Below are positions 1 to 7,147 of a stretch of 44,357 nt of DNA, piece by piece (the stretch's first letter is position 1; each line of letters starts with the position of its first letter). Both the position numbers and the translations under genes were made by a program. Location of the stretch: NCBI RefSeq assembly GCF_001517915.1, contig NZ_LOQI01000007.1, positions 1 to 44,357 on the forward strand, read 5' to 3'. This stretch comes from Oceanivirga salmonicida. GTDB lineage: Bacteria; Fusobacteriota; Fusobacteriia; Fusobacteriales; Leptotrichiaceae. The notes under the pieces were generated by a model. The model did no database searches. It was not told where the DNA came from and worked only from the letters and a program-made list of their open reading frames with translations.

Positions 1-113
1 AAAAAAGGAATGAAAAAATAATTTAAAAAAATATTTTTTTAAAATTAAATAAAATAAATAATTAGAATTTTGATTATTTAATTTTTTTTTATAAAAAAAA
101 AAGAGAAAAAGAC

Positions 114-146
114 GTGACTTTTATAGGGGGGGGGGGGGTATATAAT
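114..146 (+). promoter_or_regulatory. Candidate phase-variable promoter of the sorbitol operon
   Basis: A perfect TATAAT lies at 141-146, about 24 bases before the gutM start. The best -35-like hexamer upstream is GTGACT at 114-119, which matches TTGACA at four of six positions. The two are 21 bases apart, and 13 of those bases are an uninterrupted G run. Loss of four G would give the optimal 17-base spacing. The -10 call is strong; the -35 call and any switching are inferred. Confidence 0.55.
126..138 (+). repeat. Homopolymeric G13 tract
   Basis: Thirteen consecutive G lie in otherwise extremely AT-rich DNA, and no comparable G or C run occurs elsewhere in the window. Poly-G tracts of this length are known to mutate by slipped-strand mispairing. 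The exact length is the least reliable part of any assembly and may also vary within a culture. Confidence 0.9.
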
Positions 147-169
147 ACTATAAAATAGAAAGGAGATAA

Positions 170-604
170 ATGAATATTATAACTATAATAATATTATTAC
201 TAATTTCTTTTATTTTGCAATATATTTTTACATTTATGCAAATAAAAAATTTTAATATATTTTATTCAAAATTACGAAAAAATGGGAAAGTAGCCATTGG
301 TAAAAAAAAAGGTGGATTTAGAGCAGGAGCCATAGTTATGTTTTCATTAAATTCCAATAATGAAATATTAGACGGGGCATATATGCAAGGAGTTACTGTA
401 TTAGCGAGATTTAAAAAAATTGATATTTTTAATGGCACTAAAATAATTTGTATTACAAAAGAAATGTGTTTAAATAAAAAATTGTCTTTATCACTGACAG
501 AAGCTATTTTGGATAGTGTTGAAACATTTAAAAAAGTTAATTGTGGTGAAGAAATACCATTGCCAAAAAGTTTATTTGGTAAAATTATTGAAAAAATAAA
601 ATAA
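170..604 (+). CDS. gutM: GutM-type glucitol operon accessory/activator protein
   Basis: This 144-residue protein resembles the GutM family, which accompanies glucitol PTS operons and is described in enteric bacteria as a transcriptional activator. It has an N-terminal hydrophobic segment at about residues 3-24, then a soluble part with the family-like KKGGFRAGAIVMF stretch at about 46-58. The start is supported by AAGGAG at 159-164. It is the first gene of the operon, 18 bases before the EIIC gene, so its expression would depend directly on the G-tract promoter. Identification rests on family resemblance plus context. The membrane-anchor appearance is typical of the family, and its mechanism here is unknown. 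Confidence 0.8.
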   Translation: MNIITIIILLLISFILQYIFTFMQIKNFNIFYSKLRKNGKVAIGKKKGGFRAGAIVMFSLNSNNEILDGAYMQGVTVLARFKKIDIFNGTKIICITKEMCLNKKLSLSLTEAILDSVETFKKVNCGEEIPLPKSLFGKIIEKIK

Positions 605-622
605 AATATATAAGGAGGAAAT

Positions 623-1165
623 ATGGAAACACTAGTATCATTAGCATCAAGTTTTAATGGATTATTTGAAACAGGTGGAAATGTTTTCATAAGTTGGGTA
701 GTAGGAATTATACCTAAAGTATTATTGTTGTTAGTATTTATGAATACTTTAATAGCACTTATAGGACCAAAAAAAATTAATACATTTGCCCAAATATGTT
801 CAAAAAATGTAATATTAGCATACGGAATATTACCATTTTTAGCAGCATTTATGTTAGCAAATCCTATGGCATTGTCTATGGGTAAATTTTTACCTGAAAG
901 AATGAAACCTAGTTATTATGCATCAGCAAGTTATCATTGTCATACAAATAGTGGGGTATTTCCACATATAAATGTGGGAGAAATATTTATCTATTTGGGT
1001 ATAGCAACTGGCGTTGAACAATTAGGATTAAATATAACACCATTAGCTATTAGATATTTATTAGTTGGTTTAGTAATGAATTTTTTTGCTGGTTGGATTA
1101 CAGACTTTACGACTAAAATTGTTATGAAACAACAAAATATAATATTAAAAAATACACTTAAATAA
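623..1165 (+). CDS. srlA: PTS glucitol/sorbitol transporter EIIC subunit
   Basis: This is an integral membrane subunit that carries hexitol across the inner membrane while EIIB phosphorylates it. The 180 residues are close to the usual length of about 185. Hydrophobic segments are visible at about residues 22-44, 65-82, 113-131 and 138-160, with the family-typical SGVFPHIN stretch near 110-117. AAGGAGG at 612-618 supports the ATG start. It sits between gutM and the EIIB gene, in the classical order EIIC, EIIB, EIIA. Nothing looks truncated. Confidence 0.9.
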   Translation: METLVSLASSFNGLFETGGNVFISWVVGIIPKVLLLLVFMNTLIALIGPKKINTFAQICSKNVILAYGILPFLAAFMLANPMALSMGKFLPERMKPSYYASASYHCHTNSGVFPHINVGEIFIYLGIATGVEQLGLNITPLAIRYLLVGLVMNFFAGWITDFTTKIVMKQQNIILKNTLK

Positions 1166-1178
1166 TTAGGAGGGAGTT

Positions 1179-2180
1179 ATGTTTAAAACGATAAAAATTG
1201 AAAAAGGACATGGTGGATTTGGAGGGCCCTTATTTGTAACGCCAACTAAGGAAAAAAATAAATTAGTTTATATAACTGGAGGTGGAGCAGAACCTGAAAT
1301 AGTTGAAAAAATAGTTGAATTGACATCATGTATAGCAGTAAATGGTTTTAAAACATCAGTACCAGATTCTGAAATTTTTTTAGTTATTATTGACTGTGGG
1401 GGAACTTTAAGATGTGGAATATATCCTCAAAAAAGAATACCTACCGTAAATATTATGCCAATAGGACCAAGTGGACCATTATCAATACACATTAAAGAAG
1501 ACATTTATGTTTCAGGTGTTGGATTAGAACAAATAAATTCAGTAGATGAAGATTATGAAATAGAAAAAGAAAAAGTAGAAGAAAAAAATAAAAAAGAATT
1601 TAAATATTCAGCAGATAAAAAAGTTTCGGAAACAATTGCAAAAAATTCAAAATCTTCTATTATACAAAAAATAGGTATGGGAACTGGTAGAGTAGTAAAT
1701 ATATTTTATCAGGCTGGAAGAGATGCAGTTCAATCAATGATAACAACAATATTACCATTTATGGCATTTGTTGCTATGTTAATAGGAGTAATACAAGGTT
1801 CAGGATTTGGTAATTGGTTTGCTTCATTATTAACACCACTTGCTGGGAATATATACGGTTTAATAATACTAGGATTTGTATGCTCTATACCATTTTTATC
1901 TGCATTACTAGGACCTGGTGCTGTTATAGCACAAATTATAGGAACATTAATCGGAGTTGAAATAGGTAAGGGGAATATAGCACCAAGTTTAGCATTACCA
2001 GCTTTATTTGCAATTAATACTCAATGTGCTTGTGATTTTATACCTGTTGGATTAGGTTTAGCAGAAGCTGAACCAGAAACAGTTGAAGTTGGAGTTGTTT
2101 CAGTTCTTTATTCAAGATTTTTAATAGGTGTGCCAAGAGTAATAGTTGCATGGATAGCAAGTATAGGATTATATAGTTAA
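1179..2180 (+). CDS. srlE: PTS glucitol/sorbitol transporter EIIB(C) subunit
   Basis: The 333-residue EIIB subunit transfers phosphate from EIIA to the incoming sorbitol. An N-terminal cytoplasmic EIIB domain (about 1-120) contains [10 protein letters not shown], with Cys73 as the expected phosphocysteine. A charged linker rich in Lys and Glu (about 130-155) leads to a C-terminal membrane domain (about 190-333). Length agrees with the family (about 320-340). AGGAGG precedes the start. In contrast to the EIIA partner two genes on, the phosphorylation site is intact, so selection on the transport step appears to persist. Confidence 0.92.
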   Translation: MFKTIKIEKGHGGFGGPLFVTPTKEKNKLVYITGGGAEPEIVEKIVELTSCIAVNGFKTSVPDSEIFLVIIDCGGTLRCGIYPQKRIPTVNIMPIGPSGPLSIHIKEDIYVSGVGLEQINSVDEDYEIEKEKVEEKNKKEFKYSADKKVSETIAKNSKSSIIQKIGMGTGRVVNIFYQAGRDAVQSMITTILPFMAFVAMLIGVIQGSGFGNWFASLLTPLAGNIYGLIILGFVCSIPFLSALLGPGAVIAQIIGTLIGVEIGKGNIAPSLALPALFAINTQCACDFIPVGLGLAEAEPETVEVGVVSVLYSRFLIGVPRVIVAWIASIGLYS

Positions 2181-2202
2181 AATTATAAAATTAGGAGACT
2201 AA

Positions 2203-2562
2203 ATGATAATTTATGAAAATGTTGTAAAAAAAATAGGAAATTTTGTAGATGAGTTTGGAGCAGACACTATTATTTTTTTTGGTGATGGTGTGCCTGATAC
2301 ATTAGCAGATTATTGTTATATAATTGATATAAAATCTACAACAAGTAGAATTGTTGCAGGAGATATTATATATATTGGTGATGATGATTATAAAATATTG
2401 CAAATTGGAGAAGTTGCTGAAAAAAATTTAGTTAATTTGGGGCATTTAACAATTAATTTTACAGGAGATATAAGTAATCTTTTATCTGGAAATATAGTAG
2501 TTGATAAAAAATTTAATAAAAATATTGTAATAGGAACAAAAATAAAAATAATTAGAAAGTAG
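2203..2562 (+). CDS. srlB: PTS glucitol/sorbitol EIIA-like protein lacking the active-site histidine
   Basis: The 119 residues have the right size and fold signature for EIIA-Gut, which passes phosphate from HPr to EIIB. The conserved GEVAEKNLVNLGHLTINF segment (about 70-87) makes the family assignment secure. In E. coli SrlB the phosphorylated residue is His43 in the context EYCFIHC. The ungapped equivalent here is DYCYIID, with Ile41 in place of His (codon att at 2323-2325). The only histidine left is in the LGH motif, which E. coli also has and which is not the phosphorylation site. Frame and start (AGGAG upstream) are intact. It may be inactive, regulatory, or complemented in trans. Confidence 0.85.
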   Translation: MIIYENVVKKIGNFVDEFGADTIIFFGDGVPDTLADYCYIIDIKSTTSRIVAGDIIYIGDDDYKILQIGEVAEKNLVNLGHLTINFTGDISNLLSGNIVVDKKFNKNIVIGTKIKIIRK

Positions 2563-2568
2563 AAAAAA

Positions 2569-3378
2569 ATGAATTGGTTAAATTTAAAAGATAAAATAGT
2601 GTTAGTTACTGGTGGAGCATCAGGAATAGGAAAAGCTATAGTAGAAGAATATTTAAGACAAGGATGTAATGTTATAGTAAATGATATTTCTGAAAAACCA
2701 GAATTTAAAGGTGAAAATCAGGAAAACTTGTTATATGTTAAAGGAGATGTTTCAGTAAAAAAAGATGTTGAAAATGTAGTAGATAAAGCAGTTAAAAAAT
2801 ATTCGAAAATAGATATTTTAGTTAACAATGCTGGAATTAATATTCCTAGATTATTAGTTGATACTAAATATCCAGGAAGTCAATATGAATTAGATGAAGT
2901 TATTTATAATAAAATAATGGATATAAATGTCAAAGGAATTTTTCTTATGACACAGTCTGTAGCAAGAATTATGACGGCTAATAATTCTGGTGTTATAGTT
3001 AATGTTTCTTCTGAATGTGGAATGGAAGGTTCAGAAGGTCAAGGAATTTATGCAGCAAGTAAAAATGCAATGAATTCTTTAACAAGAACTTGGTGTAAAG
3101 AATTAGGGAAATATGGAGTAAGAGTTGTCGGTATAGCACCAGGAATAATTGAAGCAACTGGATTAAGAACTCTAACTTATGAAGAGGCATTGGCATATAC
3201 TAGAGGAATTATTGTTGATAAAATTAGAAAAGGCTATGAGAGTACAACAACCACTCCATTAGGTAGAGTTGGAAAATTAAGTGAAATAGCAGATACAGTA
3301 GTTTATTTATCTAGTGAAAGAGCAAGCTACATACATGGAACTACATGTAATGTTGCTGGTGGAAAGACAAGAGGTTAG
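2569..3378 (+). CDS. gutF: Sorbitol-6-phosphate 2-dehydrogenase (SDR family)
   Basis: It oxidises sorbitol-6-phosphate to fructose-6-phosphate with NAD+. The 269-residue protein has the Rossmann glycine motif TGGASGIG at 14-21, NNAG at 86-89, Ser147/148 and the catalytic pair Tyr161/Lys165 in YAASK. The long C-terminal stretch EATGLRTLTYEEALAYTRG and the ending NVAGGKTRG closely resemble lactic-acid-bacterial sorbitol-6-P dehydrogenases, which makes substrate assignment more specific than for a generic SDR. It is the last gene of the operon, only six bases after the EIIA stop. It has a poor ribosome site, so it is probably translationally coupled. Confidence 0.88.
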   Translation: MNWLNLKDKIVLVTGGASGIGKAIVEEYLRQGCNVIVNDISEKPEFKGENQENLLYVKGDVSVKKDVENVVDKAVKKYSKIDILVNNAGINIPRLLVDTKYPGSQYELDEVIYNKIMDINVKGIFLMTQSVARIMTANNSGVIVNVSSECGMEGSEGQGIYAASKNAMNSLTRTWCKELGKYGVRVVGIAPGIIEATGLRTLTYEEALAYTRGIIVDKIRKGYESTTTTPLGRVGKLSEIADTVVYLSSERASYIHGTTCNVAGGKTRG

Positions 3379-3406
3379 AGTATAACAAATTATACGAAAA
3401 AAGAAT

Positions 3407-3434
3407 CGAGTAAAAAAAATTTTACTCGTTTTTT
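3407..3434 (+). terminator. Rho-independent terminator of the sorbitol operon
   Basis: Perfect 9-bp stem CGAGTAAAA (3407-3415) and TTTTACTCG (3420-3428) around an AAAA loop, followed by a T6 run. It lies 29 bases after the dehydrogenase stop. Confidence 0.9.
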
Positions 3435-3504
3435 ATTTGTTTTTAATATTTTGATAAAATGATTAATAAATTATCAAAAAAAATATAATTTTTATCAACA
3501 AGAA

Positions 3505-3528
3505 ATAAGTGATTAATATTACACTTAT
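3505..3528. promoter_or_regulatory. Possible Crp/Fnr-family binding site
   Basis: ATAAGTG (3505-3511) and CACTTAT (3522-3528) form a perfect 7-bp inverted repeat. Within it, AGTGA-N6-TTACA matches eight of ten positions of the CRP-type core TGTGA-N6-TCACA. It is about 155 bases upstream of the -35 element, far for classical activation. Speculative. Confidence 0.25.
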
Positions 3529-3570
3529 ATGTATAAAACTATATTGTTAGTTTATGTTAAAAAAATTTAA

Positions 3571-3589
3571 ATGTTAATTAAGTTAACAT
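3571..3589. promoter_or_regulatory. Palindrome upstream of the aga-type operon promoter
   Basis: ATGTTAA-TTAAG-TTAACAT is a perfect 7-bp inverted repeat with a 5-base centre, 95 bases before the -35 element. A related half-site TATGTTAA lies at about 3553-3560. The bound protein, if any, is unknown. Confidence 0.35.
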
Positions 3590-3683
3590 ATTATTTAAAA
3601 TGACTTTGAAATTATCTTGAAAAATTTCTGTATCAAAGTATAATATTTAATAATCAGATATAAATAAAAAAAGTTTAGAAGTA

Positions 3684-3712
3684 TTGACAAAATTATAAAA
3701 TCAAGCTATCTT
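3684..3712 (+). promoter_or_regulatory. Sigma-70-type promoter of the aga-type operon
   Basis: Consensus TTGACA at 3684-3689, a 17-base spacer, then TATCTT at 3707-3712. The expected transcription start is about 3719, directly at the edge of the operator palindrome. Confidence 0.85.
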
Positions 3713-3719
3713 ATATTGG

Positions 3720-3733
3720 GTGGTATCTACCAC
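3720..3733. promoter_or_regulatory. GntR/HutC-type operator
   Basis: GTGGTA-TC-TACCAC is a perfect 14-base palindrome just after the -10 element and before the ribosome site AAGGAGG (3738-3744). GntR-family sugar regulators such as NagR/DasR bind dyads of the form TGGTNNNNACCA, which this matches. A repressor here would block transcription initiation. The regulator gene is not in the window. Confidence 0.65.
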
Positions 3734-3749
3734 TTTGAAGGAGGATTTA

Positions 3750-4898
3750 ATGAAAATTTTAGGGATTGATGAAGAGATATTAAAGCAAACAAATTCTTAT
3801 AATACAGCATATGAAATTTGTTCGCAACCCAATATATGGAAAACTCTATTTGAAGAGTTTAAGACAAAGGAAGAAAATATAAAACATTTTTTTAATGAAA
3901 TTGGTTTAAATGAAGAGTTTGATATTATTTTTACAGGTGCAGGAAGTTCTGAATATGTTGGTAATATATTAGAACCACTACTTAATAGTAAGGGAGAATA
4001 CAATTTTAGATCAGTAGCAACTACTGATATAGTTAATAATCCTACTATGTATTTTAAAAAGAATAAAAAAACTTTATTAGTTTCTTTCGCAAGATCAGGA
4101 AATTCTCCTGAAAGTGTTGCGAGTGTTGATTTGGCTAATGAATTAATTGATGAAGTTTATCATTTGTTTATAACTTGCAATAAGGATGGAGAACTTGCAA
4201 GTAGAAGTAAAATTGAAAAAAATACTTTCCTATATATTATGCCTGATGGGACAAATGATAAAGGGTTTGCAATGACAAGTAGTTTTAGTTCTATGCTATT
4301 ATTTGGAATTTTAATATTTTACACTACTGATAATATACTTGATAGTATAGAAACTGCGAAAATAGAATTAGAATCTAAACTTGAAGTAATGAAAGAGTTA
4401 GCAAATAAAAAACATGAAAGAATAATAGTATTGGGTTCAGGGCATTTTAAAGGTTTATCTCAAGAATTAACTTTAAAAGTATTAGAATTAGCAGCAGGTA
4501 AAGCAGTCGCCAAATTTGATACTACTTTAGGATTTAGACATGGACCAAAAGCAATACTAAATGATAAAACAATAGTTTTCTTATGTAATTCTGTAAACGA
4601 GTATGCAAGAAAATATGATTTAGGATTATATGAAGAAATGTATAATGAAAAAGTAGTTGACATGTTAGTTTCATATAGTATAACACCAGTTAAAATATCT
4701 AATGTATCTAATTTATGTATACATCCTGAAAATGTAAAAACAGTAAATGAAGTTACTGCAATATTAACTTATTTAATATATGGTCAAATGTATGCATTTT
4801 TCAAATCACAAAGTTATGGATTAACAACAGATAATCCATTTCCAACAGGTGAAGTAAATAGAGTAGTAAAAAAATTTGAAATTCATAAGTTTAAGTAG
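3750..4898 (+). CDS. agaS: AgaS-family sugar-phosphate isomerase (two SIS domains)
   Basis: AgaS-type enzymes convert galactosamine-6-phosphate to tagatose-6-phosphate with loss of ammonia, or interconvert related ketoses and aldoses. The 382-residue protein carries two SIS domains, recognisable by GAGSSEYVG (near residue 65) and SFARSGNSPESVAS (near 115) in the first and GSGHFKGLSQE (near 235) in the second. The ATG at 3750 is chosen because AAGGAGG ends six bases upstream; the in-frame GTG at 3720 lies inside the operator and would start before any ribosome site. It is the first gene of the operon, followed ten bases later by the aldolase. Exact substrate is inferred from neighbours. Confidence 0.85.
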   Translation: MKILGIDEEILKQTNSYNTAYEICSQPNIWKTLFEEFKTKEENIKHFFNEIGLNEEFDIIFTGAGSSEYVGNILEPLLNSKGEYNFRSVATTDIVNNPTMYFKKNKKTLLVSFARSGNSPESVASVDLANELIDEVYHLFITCNKDGELASRSKIEKNTFLYIMPDGTNDKGFAMTSSFSSMLLFGILIFYTTDNILDSIETAKIELESKLEVMKELANKKHERIIVLGSGHFKGLSQELTLKVLELAAGKAVAKFDTTLGFRHGPKAILNDKTIVFLCNSVNEYARKYDLGLYEEMYNEKVVDMLVSYSITPVKISNVSNLCIHPENVKTVNEVTAILTYLIYGQMYAFFKSQSYGLTTDNPFPTGEVNRVVKKFEIHKFK

Positions 4899-4907
4899 GA
4901 GGTACAG

Positions 4908-5885
4908 ATGAAAATTTCAGAGAACAAATATAAATTTTTAGAAAAATTATCTAGTAAAGATGGTTTAATAGGGGCGTTGGCTATAGACCAAAGAGGATCA
5001 ATTAAAAAGATGATAGGGGCTCATATTGAAGGAGAAGTAAGTGCTGAAAAAATAGAAGATTACAAGAAATTAGTTTCTTCTAATTTAACTAAGTACTCAA
5101 CTTCTATACTTTTAGATCCTGAGTATGGATTACCTGCAACTAGAGTAAGAGATAAAGAATGTGGTTTATTGCTAGCATATGAAAAAACAGGTTATGATGC
5201 AACTAAAAAAGGAAGATTACCAGATATACTAGATGAATGGTCAGTAAGAAGATTAAAAGAGCAAGGAGCAGATGCTATTAAATTCTTACTATACTATGAT
5301 ATAGATAGTGAAAAAGAAATAAATGAGAAAAAACATATATTTGTTGAAAGATTAGGAAGCGAATGTATGGGAGAAAATATACCATTTTTCTTAGAAATAG
5401 TTTCATATTCAGAAAAAGGATTAACAGGTAAAGAATATGCAAAAGTTAGACCTAGAAAAGTAATAGAAGCAATGAAAGAATTTTCTAAGGCAAGATATAA
5501 TGTAGATGTTTTAAAAGTAGAAATACCAGTAGATATGAATTTTGTTGAAGGTTATGGACAAGAAGTTGTTTATAACAAAGAAGAAGCAAAAGCATTCTAT
5601 TTAGAACAATCAAATTCAACTGATTTACCATATATATTCCTAAGTGGCGGGGTAAGTATGGATTTATTTAAAAAATCATTAGAATTAGCATATGAATCAA
5701 AAGCTAAATTTAATGGAGTATTATGTGGAAGAGCAACTTGGAAAGATTCTATAAAACCTTATGCAAGTAATGGTGAAAAAGCATGTATAGATTTCTTAAA
5801 TACAGAATGTAAAGAAAATATTGAAGGCTTAAATGAAGTTCTAGTAAGAACTGCGACATCTTGGAAATATAAATTAGAAAAATAG
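4908..5885 (+). CDS. lacD: Tagatose-1,6-bisphosphate aldolase, class I
   Basis: It cleaves tagatose-1,6-bisphosphate into dihydroxyacetone phosphate and glyceraldehyde-3-phosphate. The 325 residues match the LacD family in length and motifs: AIDQRGSIKKM near 25-35, LLDPEYGLPA near 64-73, and LKVEIPVD with Lys203 as the expected Schiff-base lysine. SGGVSMDLF near 246-254 would bind phosphate. AGGAGG precedes the start. LacD-type aldolases also accept fructose-1,6-bisphosphate to some degree. Position between agaS and the PTS genes supports a galactosamine or galactitol-like route rather than the lactose pathway, since no lacA, lacB or lacC is present here. Confidence 0.88.
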   Translation: MKISENKYKFLEKLSSKDGLIGALAIDQRGSIKKMIGAHIEGEVSAEKIEDYKKLVSSNLTKYSTSILLDPEYGLPATRVRDKECGLLLAYEKTGYDATKKGRLPDILDEWSVRRLKEQGADAIKFLLYYDIDSEKEINEKKHIFVERLGSECMGENIPFFLEIVSYSEKGLTGKEYAKVRPRKVIEAMKEFSKARYNVDVLKVEIPVDMNFVEGYGQEVVYNKEEAKAFYLEQSNSTDLPYIFLSGGVSMDLFKKSLELAYESKAKFNGVLCGRATWKDSIKPYASNGEKACIDFLNTECKENIEGLNEVLVRTATSWKYKLEK

Positions 5886-5896
5886 GAGGTAATGTT

Positions 5897-6370
5897 ATGG
5901 CAAATATTTTAGCAGCAAGAATAGACAATAGACTTGTTCATGGACAAGTTGGTATGACATGGGTTAATAGTATAGGGGCAAATTTGATTTTAGTTGCTAA
6001 TGACAAAGCAGCTAATGATCCAGTACAACAAAGTTTGATGGATATGGTAGTTCCAGCAGGAATTGACACAAGATATTTTACTATTGAAAAAACTGCGGCA
6101 GTAATACATAAAGCGGCAGATAGACAAAAAATCTTATTAGTATGCCAAACACCACAAGATGTTTTAGCATTAACTGAAAAAGGATTAGTAGTTCCTGAAT
6201 GGATAGTTGGAAACATGCATTTTGCAGAAGGAAAAAAACAAATAACGCCAACTGTATCTGTTGATGAAGAAGATATAAAAACATTTAAAAAAATATCTGA
6301 ATTTGGAGTGAAACTTACCGTAAAGGGAGTTCCTACTGATTTAGGTAAAGATATAATGAAGTTATTATAG
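5897..6370 (+). CDS. agaV: Mannose-family PTS EIIB (GalNAc/galactosamine type)
   Basis: This cytoplasmic EIIB subunit takes phosphate from EIIA onto His15, visible in RIDNRLVHGQV at residues 8-18, and passes it to sugar at the membrane. The 157 residues fit the family. The segment VGNMHFAEGKKQITPTVSV resembles N-acetylgalactosamine-type (AgaV/AgaB) sequences. The ribosome site TAGGAGGT overlaps the end of lacD. EIIB, EIIC, EIID and EIIA follow in order with tight spacing, so a complete permease is encoded. Confidence 0.88.
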   Translation: MANILAARIDNRLVHGQVGMTWVNSIGANLILVANDKAANDPVQQSLMDMVVPAGIDTRYFTIEKTAAVIHKAADRQKILLVCQTPQDVLALTEKGLVVPEWIVGNMHFAEGKKQITPTVSVDEEDIKTFKKISEFGVKLTVKGVPTDLGKDIMKLL

Positions 6371-6385
6371 AGGGGAGATATTTTT

Positions 6386-7147
6386 ATGTTTATTAAAGCA
6401 TTATTAATTGCTATTTATGCAGGTATAGCTGGAATTGAACAATTTGATGGATTGCAATCACTTCATAGACCTATAATAGCAGGGCTTGTAATTGGATTAA
6501 TTTTAGGAGATTTACAAAAAGGGCTAATTGTTGGAGGAAGTGTTGAATTAATATTTATGGGATTAGTTCCATTAGCAGGTGCTCAACCACCTAACATTGT
6601 TGTTGGGGGAGTAATGGGTATTTCTTTAGCATTATTAACAGGAATAGATGCAAAAGAAGCAATAGCTGTAGTAGTACCATTAGCATTAATAGGGCAAATT
6701 ATAGTTACATTAATGTTTGCACTATATTCAGGAATGATGAGTTATGGAGATAAATGTGCTGATGATGCAAATACTGGTGGAATTAATTTTATAATTTTAT
6801 TACAATTAATGATTAGATTTGTATTATTTGGTGGAGTTTCATTCTTATTCGTTTATTATGGTGCTGAACCAGTTAAAAATTTAATATCTGCATTACCAGA
6901 ATGGTTAGTTCATGGATTTGGTGTAGCTGGTGGAATGATGCCTGCAATAGGGTTTGCATTATTATTAAATATAATGTTAAAAAAAGAATACTTTGGTTTC
7001 TTAATTGTTGGTTACATATTAGCGGCATACTTAAAATTAGATTTAGTTGCTATAACATTAGCAGGACTTTCAATAGCACTCTATGATTATTATTCAAATA
7101 CTGGAAAAGTAGTAGCAACGAGAGGAGATGAAGAAGATGGAATCTAA
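6386..7147 (+). CDS. agaW: Mannose-family PTS EIIC
   Basis: This integral membrane subunit, 253 residues, forms the sugar channel together with EIID. Hydrophobic segments run from about 3-20, 30-48, 66-86, 94-114, 138-156, 170-190 and 206-230. The N-terminal pattern YAGIAGIEQFDG and the conserved GLVIGLILGDLQKGLIVGGSVELIFMG-type region (about 31-57) are hallmarks of the EIIC of this family. AGGGGAGA precedes the start. The 3' end overlaps the EIID reading frame, which suggests coupled translation of the two membrane subunits. Confidence 0.88.
   Translation: MFIKALLIAIYAGIAGIEQFDGLQSLHRPIIAGLVIGLILGDLQKGLIVGGSVELIFMGLVPLAGAQPPNIVVGGVMGISLALLTGIDAKEAIAVVVPLALIGQIIVTLMFALYSGMMSYGDKCADDANTGGINFIILLQLMIRFVLFGGVSFLFVYYGAEPVKNLISALPEWLVHGFGVAGGMMPAIGFALLLNIMLKKEYFGFLIVGYILAAYLKLDLVAITLAGLSIALYDYYSNTGKVVATRGDEEDGI

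Larger units (their letters stand above)
3435..3683. other. Gene-free control region with several dyads
   Basis: No credible reading frame is seen in this 250-base stretch between two operons. It holds a spaced inverted repeat TTTTGATAA (3449-3457) / TTATCAAAA (3471-3479), with a further TTATCAA half-site at about 3491-3497, and the two dyads listed separately at 3505-3528 and 3571-3589. Very AT-rich DNA produces chance dyads, so only their clustering upstream of a strong promoter argues for function. Confidence 0.4.

Noticed and set aside
1-21. Possible C-terminal end of an upstream gene (frame ending KKGMKK, stop at 19-21).
   Set aside because: Only six codons of A-rich sequence; an open frame this short cannot be told from chance.
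81-102. T9-AT-A10 symmetric tract as a bidirectional terminator.
   Set aside because: It has no G/C in the stem and would form only A-U pairs; more likely simple low-complexity DNA.
262-690. Long open frame on the minus strand overlapping gutM.
   Set aside because: It is antisense to a gene with recognised family, start and ribosome site; composition is the mirror of the real gene.
3720-3749. GTG at 3720 as the start of the AgaS-like protein.
   Set aside because: It lies at the predicted transcription start inside the operator and has no upstream ribosome site; ATG at 3750 follows AAGGAGG.
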